A DNA stretch of 34,064 bases from an uncultured Clostridia bacterium (GTDB lineage: Bacteria > Bacillota > Clostridia > Oscillospirales > Oscillospiraceae), in contig CANDEH010000013.1 in assembly GCA_947383645.1 (NCBI GenBank), forward strand, positions 1 through 34,064, written 5' to 3'. The position numbers and the translations under genes were made by a program. Every line of letters starts with the position of its first letter. Position 1 is the stretch's first letter. The notes under the pieces are model-generated. The model made no database searches and was not told the origin of the DNA. It saw only the letters and a program-made list of their open reading frames with translations. Below are positions 1-5,344 of the stretch, in pieces.

Positions 1-1038
1 GTGGCCTGCGAGACCGTGACCACCACCGGCATGGTGATGGTCATGGGCGAGATCTCCACCAAGTGCTACGTGGACATCCCCCACATCGTCCGCCGCACCG
101 TGGAGAAGATCGGCTACAACGACCCCTCCTGCGGCTTTGACGCCCGGTCCTGCGCGGTGCTCACCACCATCGACGAGCAGAGCGGCGACATCGCCATGGG
201 CGTGGACGGCCAGAGCGACGAGGACATCGGCGCTGGGGACCAGGGCATGATGTTCGGCTACGCCTGCGACGAGACTCCCTCCCTGATGCCCGCCCCCATC
301 GCCCTGGCCCACGACCTCACCCGGAAGCTGGCCAGCGTCCGCAAGAGTGGGGAGCTGAAGTGGCTGCGCCCCGACGGCAAGAGCCAGGTCACCGTGGAGT
401 ACGACGAGAGCGGCAAGGTCCTCCGCTGCCCCGCCATCGTCCTCTCCACCCAGCACAGCCCGGATATCGCCATTGAGGACCTCAGAGAGGCCATCGTGGA
501 GACCGTCATCAAGCCCACCATCCCCGCCGGCTATATCGACAAGGACACCAGGTTCTACATCAACCCCACCGGGCGCTTCGTCATCGGCGGCCCCGTGGGG
601 GACAGCGGCCTCACCGGGCGGAAGATCATTGTGGACACCTACGGCGGCTCCGCCAGCCACGGCGGCGGCTGCTTCTCCGGCAAGGACCCCACCAAGGTGG
701 ACCGCAGCGGGGCCTACATGGCCCGGTACATCGCCAAGAACATCGTGGCGGCGGGTCTCGCCCGGCGCTGCCACATCGAGCTGGCCTACGCCATCGGCGT
801 CAGCGAGCCGGTGAGCGTCCTGGTGGACACCTACGGCACCGGGAAGGTGGACGACGAGAAGCTCAGCGAGATCGTGCGGAAGCTGTTCGACCTGCGTCCG
901 GGTAAGATCATCACCAAGCTGGACCTGCGCCGCCCCATCTACGAGCAGACGGCGGCCTACGGCCACTTCGGCCGCACGGATGTGGACCTGCCTTGGGAGC
1001 ACACCGACATGGCAGAGGCGCTTAAAGAGGCGTTATAA
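1..1038 (+). CDS. metK: S-adenosylmethionine synthetase, 5' end cut by window
   Basis: Methionine adenosyltransferase, a cytosolic enzyme that makes S-adenosylmethionine from methionine and ATP. Both family signatures are visible: GAGDQGMMFGYACDE near residues 77-91 of this fragment, and the phosphate-binding GGGCFSGKDPTKVDRS near residues 221-236. The C-terminal end is normal. The frame opens at base 1 on a GTG, but that codon is an internal valine: full-length MetK has roughly 45 more N-terminal residues carrying the first ATP-binding histidine region, so the true start lies upstream of the window. The gene is followed by several hairpins and a strong intrinsic terminator at 1213-1249, so it probably ends its transcription unit. 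Identity is very secure; only the missing 5' end is uncertain. Confidence 0.97.
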   Translation: MACETVTTTGMVMVMGEISTKCYVDIPHIVRRTVEKIGYNDPSCGFDARSCAVLTTIDEQSGDIAMGVDGQSDEDIGAGDQGMMFGYACDETPSLMPAPIALAHDLTRKLASVRKSGELKWLRPDGKSQVTVEYDESGKVLRCPAIVLSTQHSPDIAIEDLREAIVETVIKPTIPAGYIDKDTRFYINPTGRFVIGGPVGDSGLTGRKIIVDTYGGSASHGGGCFSGKDPTKVDRSGAYMARYIAKNIVAAGLARRCHIELAYAIGVSEPVSVLVDTYGTGKVDDEKLSEIVRKLFDLRPGKIITKLDLRRPIYEQTAAYGHFGRTDVDLPWEHTDMAEALKEAL

Positions 1039-1040
1039 CG

Positions 1041-1164
1041 CCTCAGCTTGTCAAAAACCCGTTGGTTTTTTGACAAGCTGAGGCAAATTGGGGCCATTGG
1101 CCCCGATTTGTCGCCTGCGGGCGGGTGATTTGACGCGAAAGGAACCCAAGAGGGGTTCCTTTCA
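1041..1164. repeat. Cluster of three hairpins behind metK
   Basis: Three consecutive inverted repeats: 1041-1083 (stem CTCAGCTTGTC with an A/T-rich inner part), 1085-1108 (GGGGCC / GGCCCC) and 1137-1164 (GAAAGGAACC / GGTTCCTTTC). They precede the terminator at 1213. The pattern of short stems of differing sequence stacked between genes is the same style seen in the intergenic repeats later in this window. Function unknown; mRNA end processing or protection is possible. Confidence 0.6.
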
Positions 1165-1212
1165 CACTATCCTCCTTACCGCCATCCTGCTTTGTTGGCT
1201 TTTTGACAGACT

Positions 1213-1249
1213 GAGGACGCCGCCCTTGGGGCGGCGTCCTCTCTTTTTA
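1213..1249 (+). terminator. Intrinsic terminator of metK
   Basis: A perfect 12-bp GC-rich stem (GAGGACGCCGCC at 1213-1224 with its complement at 1230-1241), a 5-nt loop, and a T-rich tail (TCTTTTTAT) on the plus strand. Confidence 0.85.
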
Positions 1250-1453
1250 TTGGATCACGGCCAGGGCTCGGTGCAGGGATAGTTCTGTCTCCCGCAGACA
1301 GCGCCAGAGGAGGTAGACGCCGTCGGCGTAGGGATCCCCCGCCTGCTCCAGGCCCAGAACCATCAGCTCCAGGGCGCTTACCGCGCCGCTGAGATGGTCC
1401 AGCGGCTCCTCCAGGCCCAGCAGAAGGTCCCGGTAGGCTTGTGTCGCTTGCAT
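1247..1453 (-). CDS. Small hypothetical protein, 68 aa
   Basis: I do not recognise a named family. The 68-residue product is leucine- and alanine-rich, predicted mainly helical and without a signal peptide or membrane segment. It resembles the short helical orphan proteins common in Clostridia and their mobile elements. Its ATG is preceded by GGAGG seven bases upstream, which makes translation credible. Just upstream, 1480-1512 carries a near-perfect dyad (GGAGGAGTGGTA and TACCACTTCTCC arms) that could be an operator. A competing 109-residue frame over the same bases (1176-1505) is arginine/proline-rich and looks like a shadow. The stop codon lies inside the tail of the metK terminator, so this gene converges on metK. 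Confidence 0.55.
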   Translation of the reverse strand: MQATQAYRDLLLGLEEPLDHLSGAVSALELMVLGLEQAGDPYADGVYLLWRCLRETELSLHRALAVIQ

Positions 1454-1479
1454 AGTATTCCTCCTTGCTTTTTGCCCGG

Positions 1480-1512
1480 AGGAGTGGTATAGTGAGATTT
1501 ACCACTTCTCCG
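1480..1512 (-). promoter_or_regulatory. Dyad upstream of the 68-aa gene
   Basis: Inverted repeat with 12-nt arms (GGAGGAGTGGTA / TACCACTTCTCC, one mismatch) around a 9-nt centre, located 27 bases upstream of the start codon on the minus strand. It could be an operator or an mRNA leader hairpin. Confidence 0.35.
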
Positions 1513-1543
1513 GGGTGATTCCACTCCTGTGGGGTTGGTGTTT

Positions 1544-1590
1544 TAGAGTGTTGGTGCAGCTTCCTACGGCCGCCAACACTCTACTTTTTG
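1544..1590 (+). terminator. Hairpin with T tract after the RHH gene
   Basis: An 11-bp stem (TAGAGTGTTGG at 1544-1554, complement at 1573-1583) followed on the plus strand by CTTTTTG. The left-running RHH gene ends inside it (its TAG is bases 1583-1581). By T-tract polarity it is a rightward terminator; on the minus strand it has only a weak tail. Confidence 0.5.
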
Positions 1591-1766
1591 TCCAGCTCCA
1601 CAATCAGCAAGTCAACTCCCTGTACGATCACATCCGTCCGCGATATGCCGCCTAAACGGTCAGCACAGTCCTGGATCTTCTTGAGCTCGCTTTCAGAGAT
1701 TCGCAGGTTGATCTTATACCTGCGGGCATCTGCGCCTTTTGGGGGCCTTCCGGTTCTTGGGGACAC
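1581..1766 (-). CDS. Ribbon-helix-helix DNA-binding protein, 61 aa
   Basis: Small CopG/Arc-like regulator, probably a DNA-binding dimer. The N-terminal basic stretch SPRTGRPPKG is typical of a class of RHH proteins carried on Firmicutes mobile elements. It is followed by the pattern of one strand (YKINLRIS) and two helices (ESELKKIQDCADRLG, then SRTDVIVQGVDLLIVEL). The open frame extends further upstream to 1859, but the GTG at 1766 is preferred: it sits 8 bases behind GAGG and directly before the conserved SPRTGRP segment. A consensus promoter and an inverted repeat overlapping its -10 lie just upstream (1783-1825), suggesting autoregulation. It is divergent from a second RHH gene at 2015. 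Targets are unknown. Confidence 0.75.
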   Translation of the reverse strand: MSPRTGRPPKGADARRYKINLRISESELKKIQDCADRLGGISRTDVIVQGVDLLIVELDKK

Positions 1767-1782
1767 CCATATCACCTCACTT

Positions 1783-1825
1783 CCGGGCACACATATATTA
1801 TATAGAGTGTATGCCCGGATGTCAA
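1783..1825 (-). promoter_or_regulatory. Consensus promoter with overlapping operator dyad for the 61-aa RHH gene
   Basis: Reading leftward, TTGACA (complement of 1820-1825), a 17-nt spacer, and TATAAT (complement of 1797-1802). An inverted repeat (CCGGGCACAC at 1783-1792, GTATGCCCGG at 1809-1818) brackets the -10 element. This geometry fits repression by an RHH protein encoded immediately downstream; the assignment to that protein is inference. Confidence 0.75.
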
Positions 1826-1841
1826 GAGGGGTTGCAAAAAA

Positions 1842-1870
1842 TGTAGGGGCGGATATCATCCACCCCTACA
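1842..1870. repeat. Short palindromic repeat (TGTAGGGG type)
   Basis: A 13-nt stem with one mismatch around a 3-nt loop, arms TGTAGGGGCGGAT and ATCCACCCCTACA. Elements with this GTAGGGGC...CCCCTAC outline are, as I recall, frequent between genes of gut Clostridia, but only this copy is visible here. Confidence 0.5.
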
Positions 1871-1892
1871 AGGTGCCGTCTTTTGCCGGACC

Positions 1893-1995
1893 GTGTCATA
1901 TTTTTGACACCAACATCCTTGCCTATCATAGCACAGCTTGCTTTTGGTGTCAATACGGTGTCTTTACTTTTTTTCTTCATGGTGTCATAATGACA
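1893..1995 (+). promoter_or_regulatory. TGTCA/TGACA operator-like cluster before the Arc-like gene
   Basis: Four related sites occur within 103 bases: inverted GTGTCA...TGACAC at 1893-1910, direct GGTGTCA at 1946-1952, GGTGTC at 1957-1962, and the near-palindrome TGTCA-TAA-TGACA at 1983-1995. The spacing and repetition suggest cooperative binding by a small repressor such as the Arc-like protein encoded at 2015. A TTGACA at 1904-1909 could be a -35 element, but no well-spaced -10 is evident. Confidence 0.5.
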
Positions 1996-2014
1996 TTAAA
2001 AGGAGGCTGTCACC

Positions 2015-2185
2015 ATGAAGAACAACGACCCTTTCACCAGGGATGACCAAACGCGATTCACCATGCGGATCAACTCCGAATTGTTAGAAAAAATTAAAAT
2101 TGAGGCCGAAAAAAGCAAGCGGTCAACGGCCAAACAGATTGAATTTATTCTGGAGCAGTATATCGCAGCCCTTTCCGCAGAATAA
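2015..2185 (+). CDS. Arc-type ribbon-helix-helix protein, 56 aa
   Basis: A 56-residue protein with an Arc/MetJ-like pattern: a short N-terminal tail (MKNNDPFTRDDQ), one beta strand (TRFTMRIN), helix A (SELLEKIKIEAEKSK), a turn, and helix B (STAKQIEFILEQYIAALSAE). The order strand - ExLxxxIxxxAxxxxRS - hydrophobic helix is the usual Arc fold signature. AAAAGGAGG lies about 9 bases before the ATG. Upstream is a cluster of TGTCA repeats (1893-1995), the likely operator. It runs toward, and nearly meets, the tfoX-like gene at 2218. Such genes often belong to phage or plasmid remnants; no other phage gene is adjacent. Confidence 0.75.
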   Translation: MKNNDPFTRDDQTRFTMRINSELLEKIKIEAEKSKRSTAKQIEFILEQYIAALSAE

Positions 2186-2217
2186 ACGCCATCCAGCCGC
2201 GGCGCGTGATTTCCCGC

Positions 2218-2538
2218 CTACTCCGACTGTTTCTTCTTCCTCGGTTTGGGCAGCGGCGTCACCGCCTCGGCTTTTTGCACGATCTCCCGGCTCCGCTCCC
2301 CGTCGTCGATGTCCAGGATGTAGTGCTCTTTCGCCCCCTCATAGGGGCAGCCGGTGGGAAGGGCATACTCTGTCAGGCAGTCCAGCTTTTTCACATACAC
2401 CGTGCTGTCGCACACGGTGAGCACGGGCTTTTCGTTGACATAGAGCATGTACTCCCCGAACATCTTCCGGTACCGCAGGACCCCGACCCCGGCCAGCTGG
2501 CCGCAGACGTACTCCATATACTCCGCCGTGGTGGCCAT
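2218..2538 (-). CDS. TfoX N-terminal domain protein, 106 aa
   Basis: Single-domain protein resembling TfoX_N, the N-terminal half of the competence regulator TfoX/Sxy, which occurs alone in many Firmicutes. Supporting features: length near 100 residues, opening MATTAEYMEYVCGQL, the core YRKMFGEYMLYVNEKPVLTVCDSTVYVKK (read as overlapping pieces, residues 23-51), the late motif YEGAKEHYILDIDD, and a basic tail PKPRKKKQ. There is no DNA-binding C-terminal half, so its role is unknown and a competence function should not be assumed. It starts 3 bases after the lysA stop with its GGAGG inside the lysA end, so the two are co-transcribed and probably coupled in translation. Confidence 0.8.
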   Translation of the reverse strand: MATTAEYMEYVCGQLAGVGVLRYRKMFGEYMLYVNEKPVLTVCDSTVYVKKLDCLTEYALPTGCPYEGAKEHYILDIDDGERSREIVQKAEAVTPLPKPRKKKQSE

Positions 2539-2541
2539 ATA

Positions 2542-3831
2542 CTACACCTCCCTGCGCAAAATATCCTCTATCGTCTCCCGGCGGACGGCCAGGTAGTCCC
2601 GCTCCCCGTCCAGCATGACGATGGGGGGCCGGGGGACGGCGTTGTAGTTGGAGGCCATGGTGTGGTTATAGGCCCCGGTGGTGCACACAGCCAGGATGTC
2701 CCCCCGCTTCAGCGGCGGCAGGGGCACCTCCTCCTGGATCATGTCCCCGCTCTCGCAGCAGCGGCCCGCCACGGTGTAGACCCCGTCGCTCTCCTGGTCC
2801 AGGTGCTCCGCCGCCAGCACGGTGTAGGCCGAGCGGTAGAGGGCGTAGCGGGGGTTGTCGGTCATGCCGCCGTCGATGGCCACGTAGCGGCGGTAGCCGG
2901 GGATGGTCTTCACCCCCTGGACCGTGTACAGCGTCATCCCCGCGTCGGCCACAATGCTCCGCCCCGGCTCCAGCAGCACCATGGGTTCCCGGAGGCCCAG
3001 CTCACCGCAGAGGGCGCGGATGTGGGCGGCCACGGAGGCAATCTCCCCGGCGATGTCTACGGTGGGGTCCTCTCCGGTGTAGCGCACGCCGTAGCCTCCG
3101 CCCAGGTTCAGCATCTCCGCCTCATAGCCTGTGCGCGCCTTCACATCGGCGATAAAGCGGAGCATGATGTCCGCGGTGTCATAGAACACGGCGCTGTCAA
3201 AGACCTGGGACCCCACATGGGCGTGGAAGCCCCGGAGATCCACGTGGGGCGCGGCCAGAGCGGCCAGGGTGAAATCCATGGCCTGTCCAGTCTCAATAGA
3301 CATGCCGAACTTGGAGTCCACCTTTCCGGTGGCCACCGCCTCAAAGGTGTGGGGATCGATGCCGGGGGTCAGGCGCAGCAGGGCCCGCTGGCGGACACCC
3401 CGCTCCCCGGCCAGACGGTCCACGGCCTCCAGCTCCTCCAGACTGTCTATTATAAAGTACCCCACGCCGCAGTCCATGGCGTAGCCGATCTCGGCGTCCG
3501 TCTTGGCGCTGCCGTGGAAAAACACCTTTTCCATGGGGAAAGCGGCGCTTTTTGCCAGGGCGATCTCCCCGGCGGAGACCACATCGGCCCCCAGCCCCTC
3601 CTCCGCTGCAATCTCATAGATGCGTTTGCAGGCCAGGGCCTTGCTGGCATAGAGGGGAAGGGCCCGGCCAAAGCCGGCGGCCATGCTCTCCCGGTAGACC
3701 CGGCAGTTTTGGCGCAGGCGGCGCTCATCCATCAGGTAGAGGGGCGTACCGTATTTCCGGGCCAGCTCCCCGGCGTCCCTGCCGGCGAAGCGCAGCCGCC
3801 CGCCGCAGGCGGTGATGTTGTGGCAGATCAT
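2542..3831 (-). CDS. lysA: Diaminopimelate decarboxylase
   Basis: Last step of lysine synthesis: meso-diaminopimelate to L-lysine plus CO2, PLP-dependent, cytosolic. It has the alanine-racemase-like barrel with the PLP lysine in LPLYASKALA (about K64), then HAHVGSQ, the phosphate-binding GGGYGV, LEPGRSIVADAG, and in the C-terminal beta domain CESGDMI and the late NYNAVPRP. Length 429 aa matches the family. The frame is open to 4137 and even reads through the tRNA complement, but that extension is not credible. The ATG at 3831 has GGAG 9 bases before it and lies 28 bases after the predicted transcript start of the promoter at 3866-3894; an ATG at 3846 is possible but has poor spacing. It forms an operon with the tfoX-like gene. 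Confidence 0.95.
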   Translation of the reverse strand: MICHNITACGGRLRFAGRDAGELARKYGTPLYLMDERRLRQNCRVYRESMAAGFGRALPLYASKALACKRIYEIAAEEGLGADVVSAGEIALAKSAAFPMEKVFFHGSAKTDAEIGYAMDCGVGYFIIDSLEELEAVDRLAGERGVRQRALLRLTPGIDPHTFEAVATGKVDSKFGMSIETGQAMDFTLAALAAPHVDLRGFHAHVGSQVFDSAVFYDTADIMLRFIADVKARTGYEAEMLNLGGGYGVRYTGEDPTVDIAGEIASVAAHIRALCGELGLREPMVLLEPGRSIVADAGMTLYTVQGVKTIPGYRRYVAIDGGMTDNPRYALYRSAYTVLAAEHLDQESDGVYTVAGRCCESGDMIQEEVPLPPLKRGDILAVCTTGAYNHTMASNYNAVPRPPIVMLDGERDYLAVRRETIEDILRREV

Positions 3832-3865
3832 AGGCGGATACTCCATTTCTCTCGGTTTGGGCCCC

Positions 3866-3894
3866 ATTGTAGCACGGTTTTGGGCGTATAGCAA
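3866..3894 (-). promoter_or_regulatory. Probable lysA promoter
   Basis: On the minus strand: TTGCTA (complement of 3889-3894), a 17-nt spacer, and TACAAT (complement of 3866-3871). This places the transcript start about 28 bases before the ATG at 3831. Confidence 0.6.
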
Positions 3895-3987
3895 CCTGCA
3901 ATATTTCCGAAAGGGCCAGAGGACACGGCGCCGCCGGCCACAGCGGGGCCGCCGGATGATTTTTGTGCGGATAATCGGAATTATCTC

Positions 3988-4016
3988 TTGACTTTTCCCC
4001 CGTCTCCTATTATAAT
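3988..4016 (+). promoter_or_regulatory. Promoter of tRNA-Ser
   Basis: TTGACT at 3988-3993, a 17-nt spacer and TATAAT at 4011-4016, ending 28 bases before the first base of the tRNA. Confidence 0.8.
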
Positions 4017-4044
4017 AATTTTTGCTGTTGAGCAACGAGGCCGT

Positions 4045-4136
4045 GCAGAGGTGGCTGAGCTGGTCGAAGGCGCACGATTGGAAATCGTGTAACGTGTTAA
4101 AAGCGTTCAAGGGTTCGAATCCCTTCCTCTGCGCCA
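4045..4136 (+). tRNA. tRNA-Ser (GGA anticodon), CCA encoded
   Basis: Acceptor stem GCAGAGG (4045-4051) pairs with CCTCTGC (4126-4132), followed by G and an encoded CCA. Anticodon stem CACGA/TCGTG encloses loop TTGGAAA with anticodon GGA at 4080-4082. The T arm contains GGTTCGAATCC. A long variable arm lies between the anticodon and T arms, as expected for a class II serine tRNA. The gene stands directly at the left edge of the AT-rich island, a position typical of integration hot spots. No second copy of its 3' end was seen in the window. Confidence 0.97.
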
Positions 4137-4140
4137 TGAT

Positions 4141-4194
4141 AAGTTGACAAACCCAAGGGCCTGAAAGTGCCTATTTATAAGGGTTTGTCAACTT
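4141..4194 (+). terminator. 14-bp inverted repeat behind tRNA-Ser
   Basis: Perfect arms AAGTTGACAAACCC (4141-4154) and GGGTTTGTCAACTT (4181-4194) around a 26-nt centre, followed by TCATTTTACTT. It probably terminates tRNA-Ser transcription. Because it lies at the edge of the island, it could alternatively be a recombinase site or element end; the sequence alone does not decide. Confidence 0.5.
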
Positions 4195-4281
4195 TCATTT
4201 TACTTATAAATATGGCTCAATTGTTAAAACGCATGTTGGGTGACTCGAACTCCCCACCATGTAAATAATCGCACGAAATTT

Positions 4282-4305
4282 GGCACAGCCCTTCGGGGCT
4301 GTGCC
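4282..4305 (+). terminator. GC-rich stem with TTCG tetraloop
   Basis: A 10-bp perfect stem (GGCACAGCCC / GGGCTGTGCC) with a very stable TTCG loop, 44 bases before the recombinase-domain gene. There is no proper T run after it, so it may be a leader hairpin or attenuator rather than a terminator. Confidence 0.4.
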
Positions 4306-4348
4306 TTCTGCTATCTTGCAATTGAAATTTAAGGAGGAATATGTTACC

Positions 4349-4822
4349 ATGGAACTGACAAAAAGTGAGCAAATCCGTGCTGGGCTTCAAAAGAGCTTCC
4401 AAAGCGGAACCTCCGCCAAGGCTTCTACCGTTTGCTATGGCTACAATGTCTCTTGTGCCGGAGAGCTTGTGATTGATCCCATTGAGGCCAACACGGTACT
4501 CTTCATCTTTCATCAATTCATGAACGGCGACAGTCTTGGAAAGATCTCTGCCGCATTAGCCCGCAAGGGCATCGCCTCCCCCACCGGTAGAGCCACATGG
4601 AGCCGTGAAACAATTTCGAAGTTGCTGGCAAATGAGAAGTATGTGGGCGATGTTGTTTTGGGAAAGACCAATGTAATTAATGGTGTCCAAGTAAAGGCTC
4701 ATGACGCCAGTATACAGGTTCTCATGACGGCTCATCACCCGGCAATCATCTCTCATGAGCTCTTTAATGCCGTGCAACGGGAGAAAAGCAAACGGAACAG
4801 GAGCCGACTGGCTGATAGATAA
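4349..4822 (+). CDS. Serine recombinase accessory protein: recombinase domain without a catalytic domain
   Basis: A 157-residue protein matching the middle 'recombinase' domain (PF07508 type) of large serine recombinases. It shows PIEANTVLFIFHQFMNGDSLGKIS near residues 46-70 (described here as two adjoining pieces), then GIASPTGRATWSRETISKLL and NEKYVGDVVLGKT, and ends in AVQREKSKRNRSR. The N-terminal resolvase catalytic domain with its serine is absent. The ATG at 4349 is chosen because AAGGAGG precedes it; the frame is open further upstream through a hairpin. Short catalytic-less paralogues of this kind are found next to complete serine recombinases in clostridial integrative elements. Here the neighbour (4844-5224) is itself truncated, so the pair looks like an element remnant and is unlikely to be active by itself. 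Confidence 0.8.
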   Translation: MELTKSEQIRAGLQKSFQSGTSAKASTVCYGYNVSCAGELVIDPIEANTVLFIFHQFMNGDSLGKISAALARKGIASPTGRATWSRETISKLLANEKYVGDVVLGKTNVINGVQVKAHDASIQVLMTAHHPAIISHELFNAVQREKSKRNRSRLADR

Positions 4823-4843
4823 ACTGTTAGGGAGTTGAGATTT

Positions 4844-5224
4844 GTGGCTACCATCAGAGAGATTCCTCCTCAAAGGAAAGAACTAACCTTAAAGAAGGTA
4901 GCCGCCTACTGCCGTGTCAGTACGAAAGATCAAGATCAGTTGGACAGTCTGGCCGCACAGGAAAGATACTATGAAGAACGGATCAAAGCAAATCCGAATT
5001 GGCAGTTTGCGGGAATCTATTCTGATGTGGATAGCGGAACCACCATCAAGGGAAGAAAACGACTGAATGCCTTGATATCTGCATGCAGACGCGGCAGAGT
5101 TGATATGGTCCTAATCAAATCGGCTTCACGGTTTTCCCGGAACACGGTAGATGCCTTGAAAACGATTTGTATGCTTCGTCGATGGAATGTAGATATCTAC
5201 TTTGAAGGACACAATCTAATATAA
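4844..5224 (+). pseudogene. Serine recombinase, truncated after the catalytic domain
   Basis: About 126 residues corresponding to the N-terminal resolvase domain of a large serine recombinase: KKVAAYCRVSTKDQDQLDSL with the nucleophilic serine in RVST, then SDVDSGTTIKGRKRLNALI, and the arginine-rich active-site segment KSASRFSRNTVDALK. The product stops at FEGHNLI, exactly where intact relatives continue with the long helix, recombinase domain and zinc ribbon. GTG at 4844 is the likely start (AGGGAG 9 bases upstream); TTG at 4835 is possible. The break point is followed within 9 bases by the promoter of the four-gene cluster, so the cluster's arrival, or a deletion joined to it, probably removed the rest. 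A stand-alone catalytic domain could still bind DNA weakly, but recombination is doubtful. Confidence 0.8.
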
Positions 5225-5232
5225 CGTTTATA

Positions 5233-5261
5233 TTGACAGCTTCAACATAGTATTTTATAAT
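5233..5261 (+). promoter_or_regulatory. Consensus sigma-A promoter of the four-gene island cluster
   Basis: TTGACA (5233-5238), exactly 17 bases, then TATAAT (5256-5261): both hexamers match the consensus. It lies 9 bases after the truncated recombinase stop, and the next gene starts at 5345, leaving a leader of about 75 bases. No other promoter of this quality is seen inside the cluster, so it probably drives all four genes. Without a visible repressor site the cluster may be expressed constitutively. Confidence 0.88.
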
Positions 5262-5344
5262 TTTCAAGAATATAGCGGTCAACCAAAGTGTCATGCAACT
5301 ATTTAGAGAACTTGGCAAAATACGTTATTTGCAGGAGATATCAC

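Noticed and set aside
2206..3891. 561-residue rightward frame over lysA
   Set aside because: It mirrors the lysA coding frame in GC-rich DNA, is rich in His/Gly/Val without any domain, and has no ribosome binding site.
3832..4137. N-terminal extension of LysA to base 4137
   Set aside because: The extension reads through the complement of the tRNA-Ser gene and its promoter; LysA homologues begin near the ATG at 3831.
4349..5224. The two recombinase pieces as one frameshifted gene
   Set aside because: The catalytic piece comes second, the reverse of the normal domain order, and the first piece has its own ribosome binding site and natural end; they are two genes, the second truncated.
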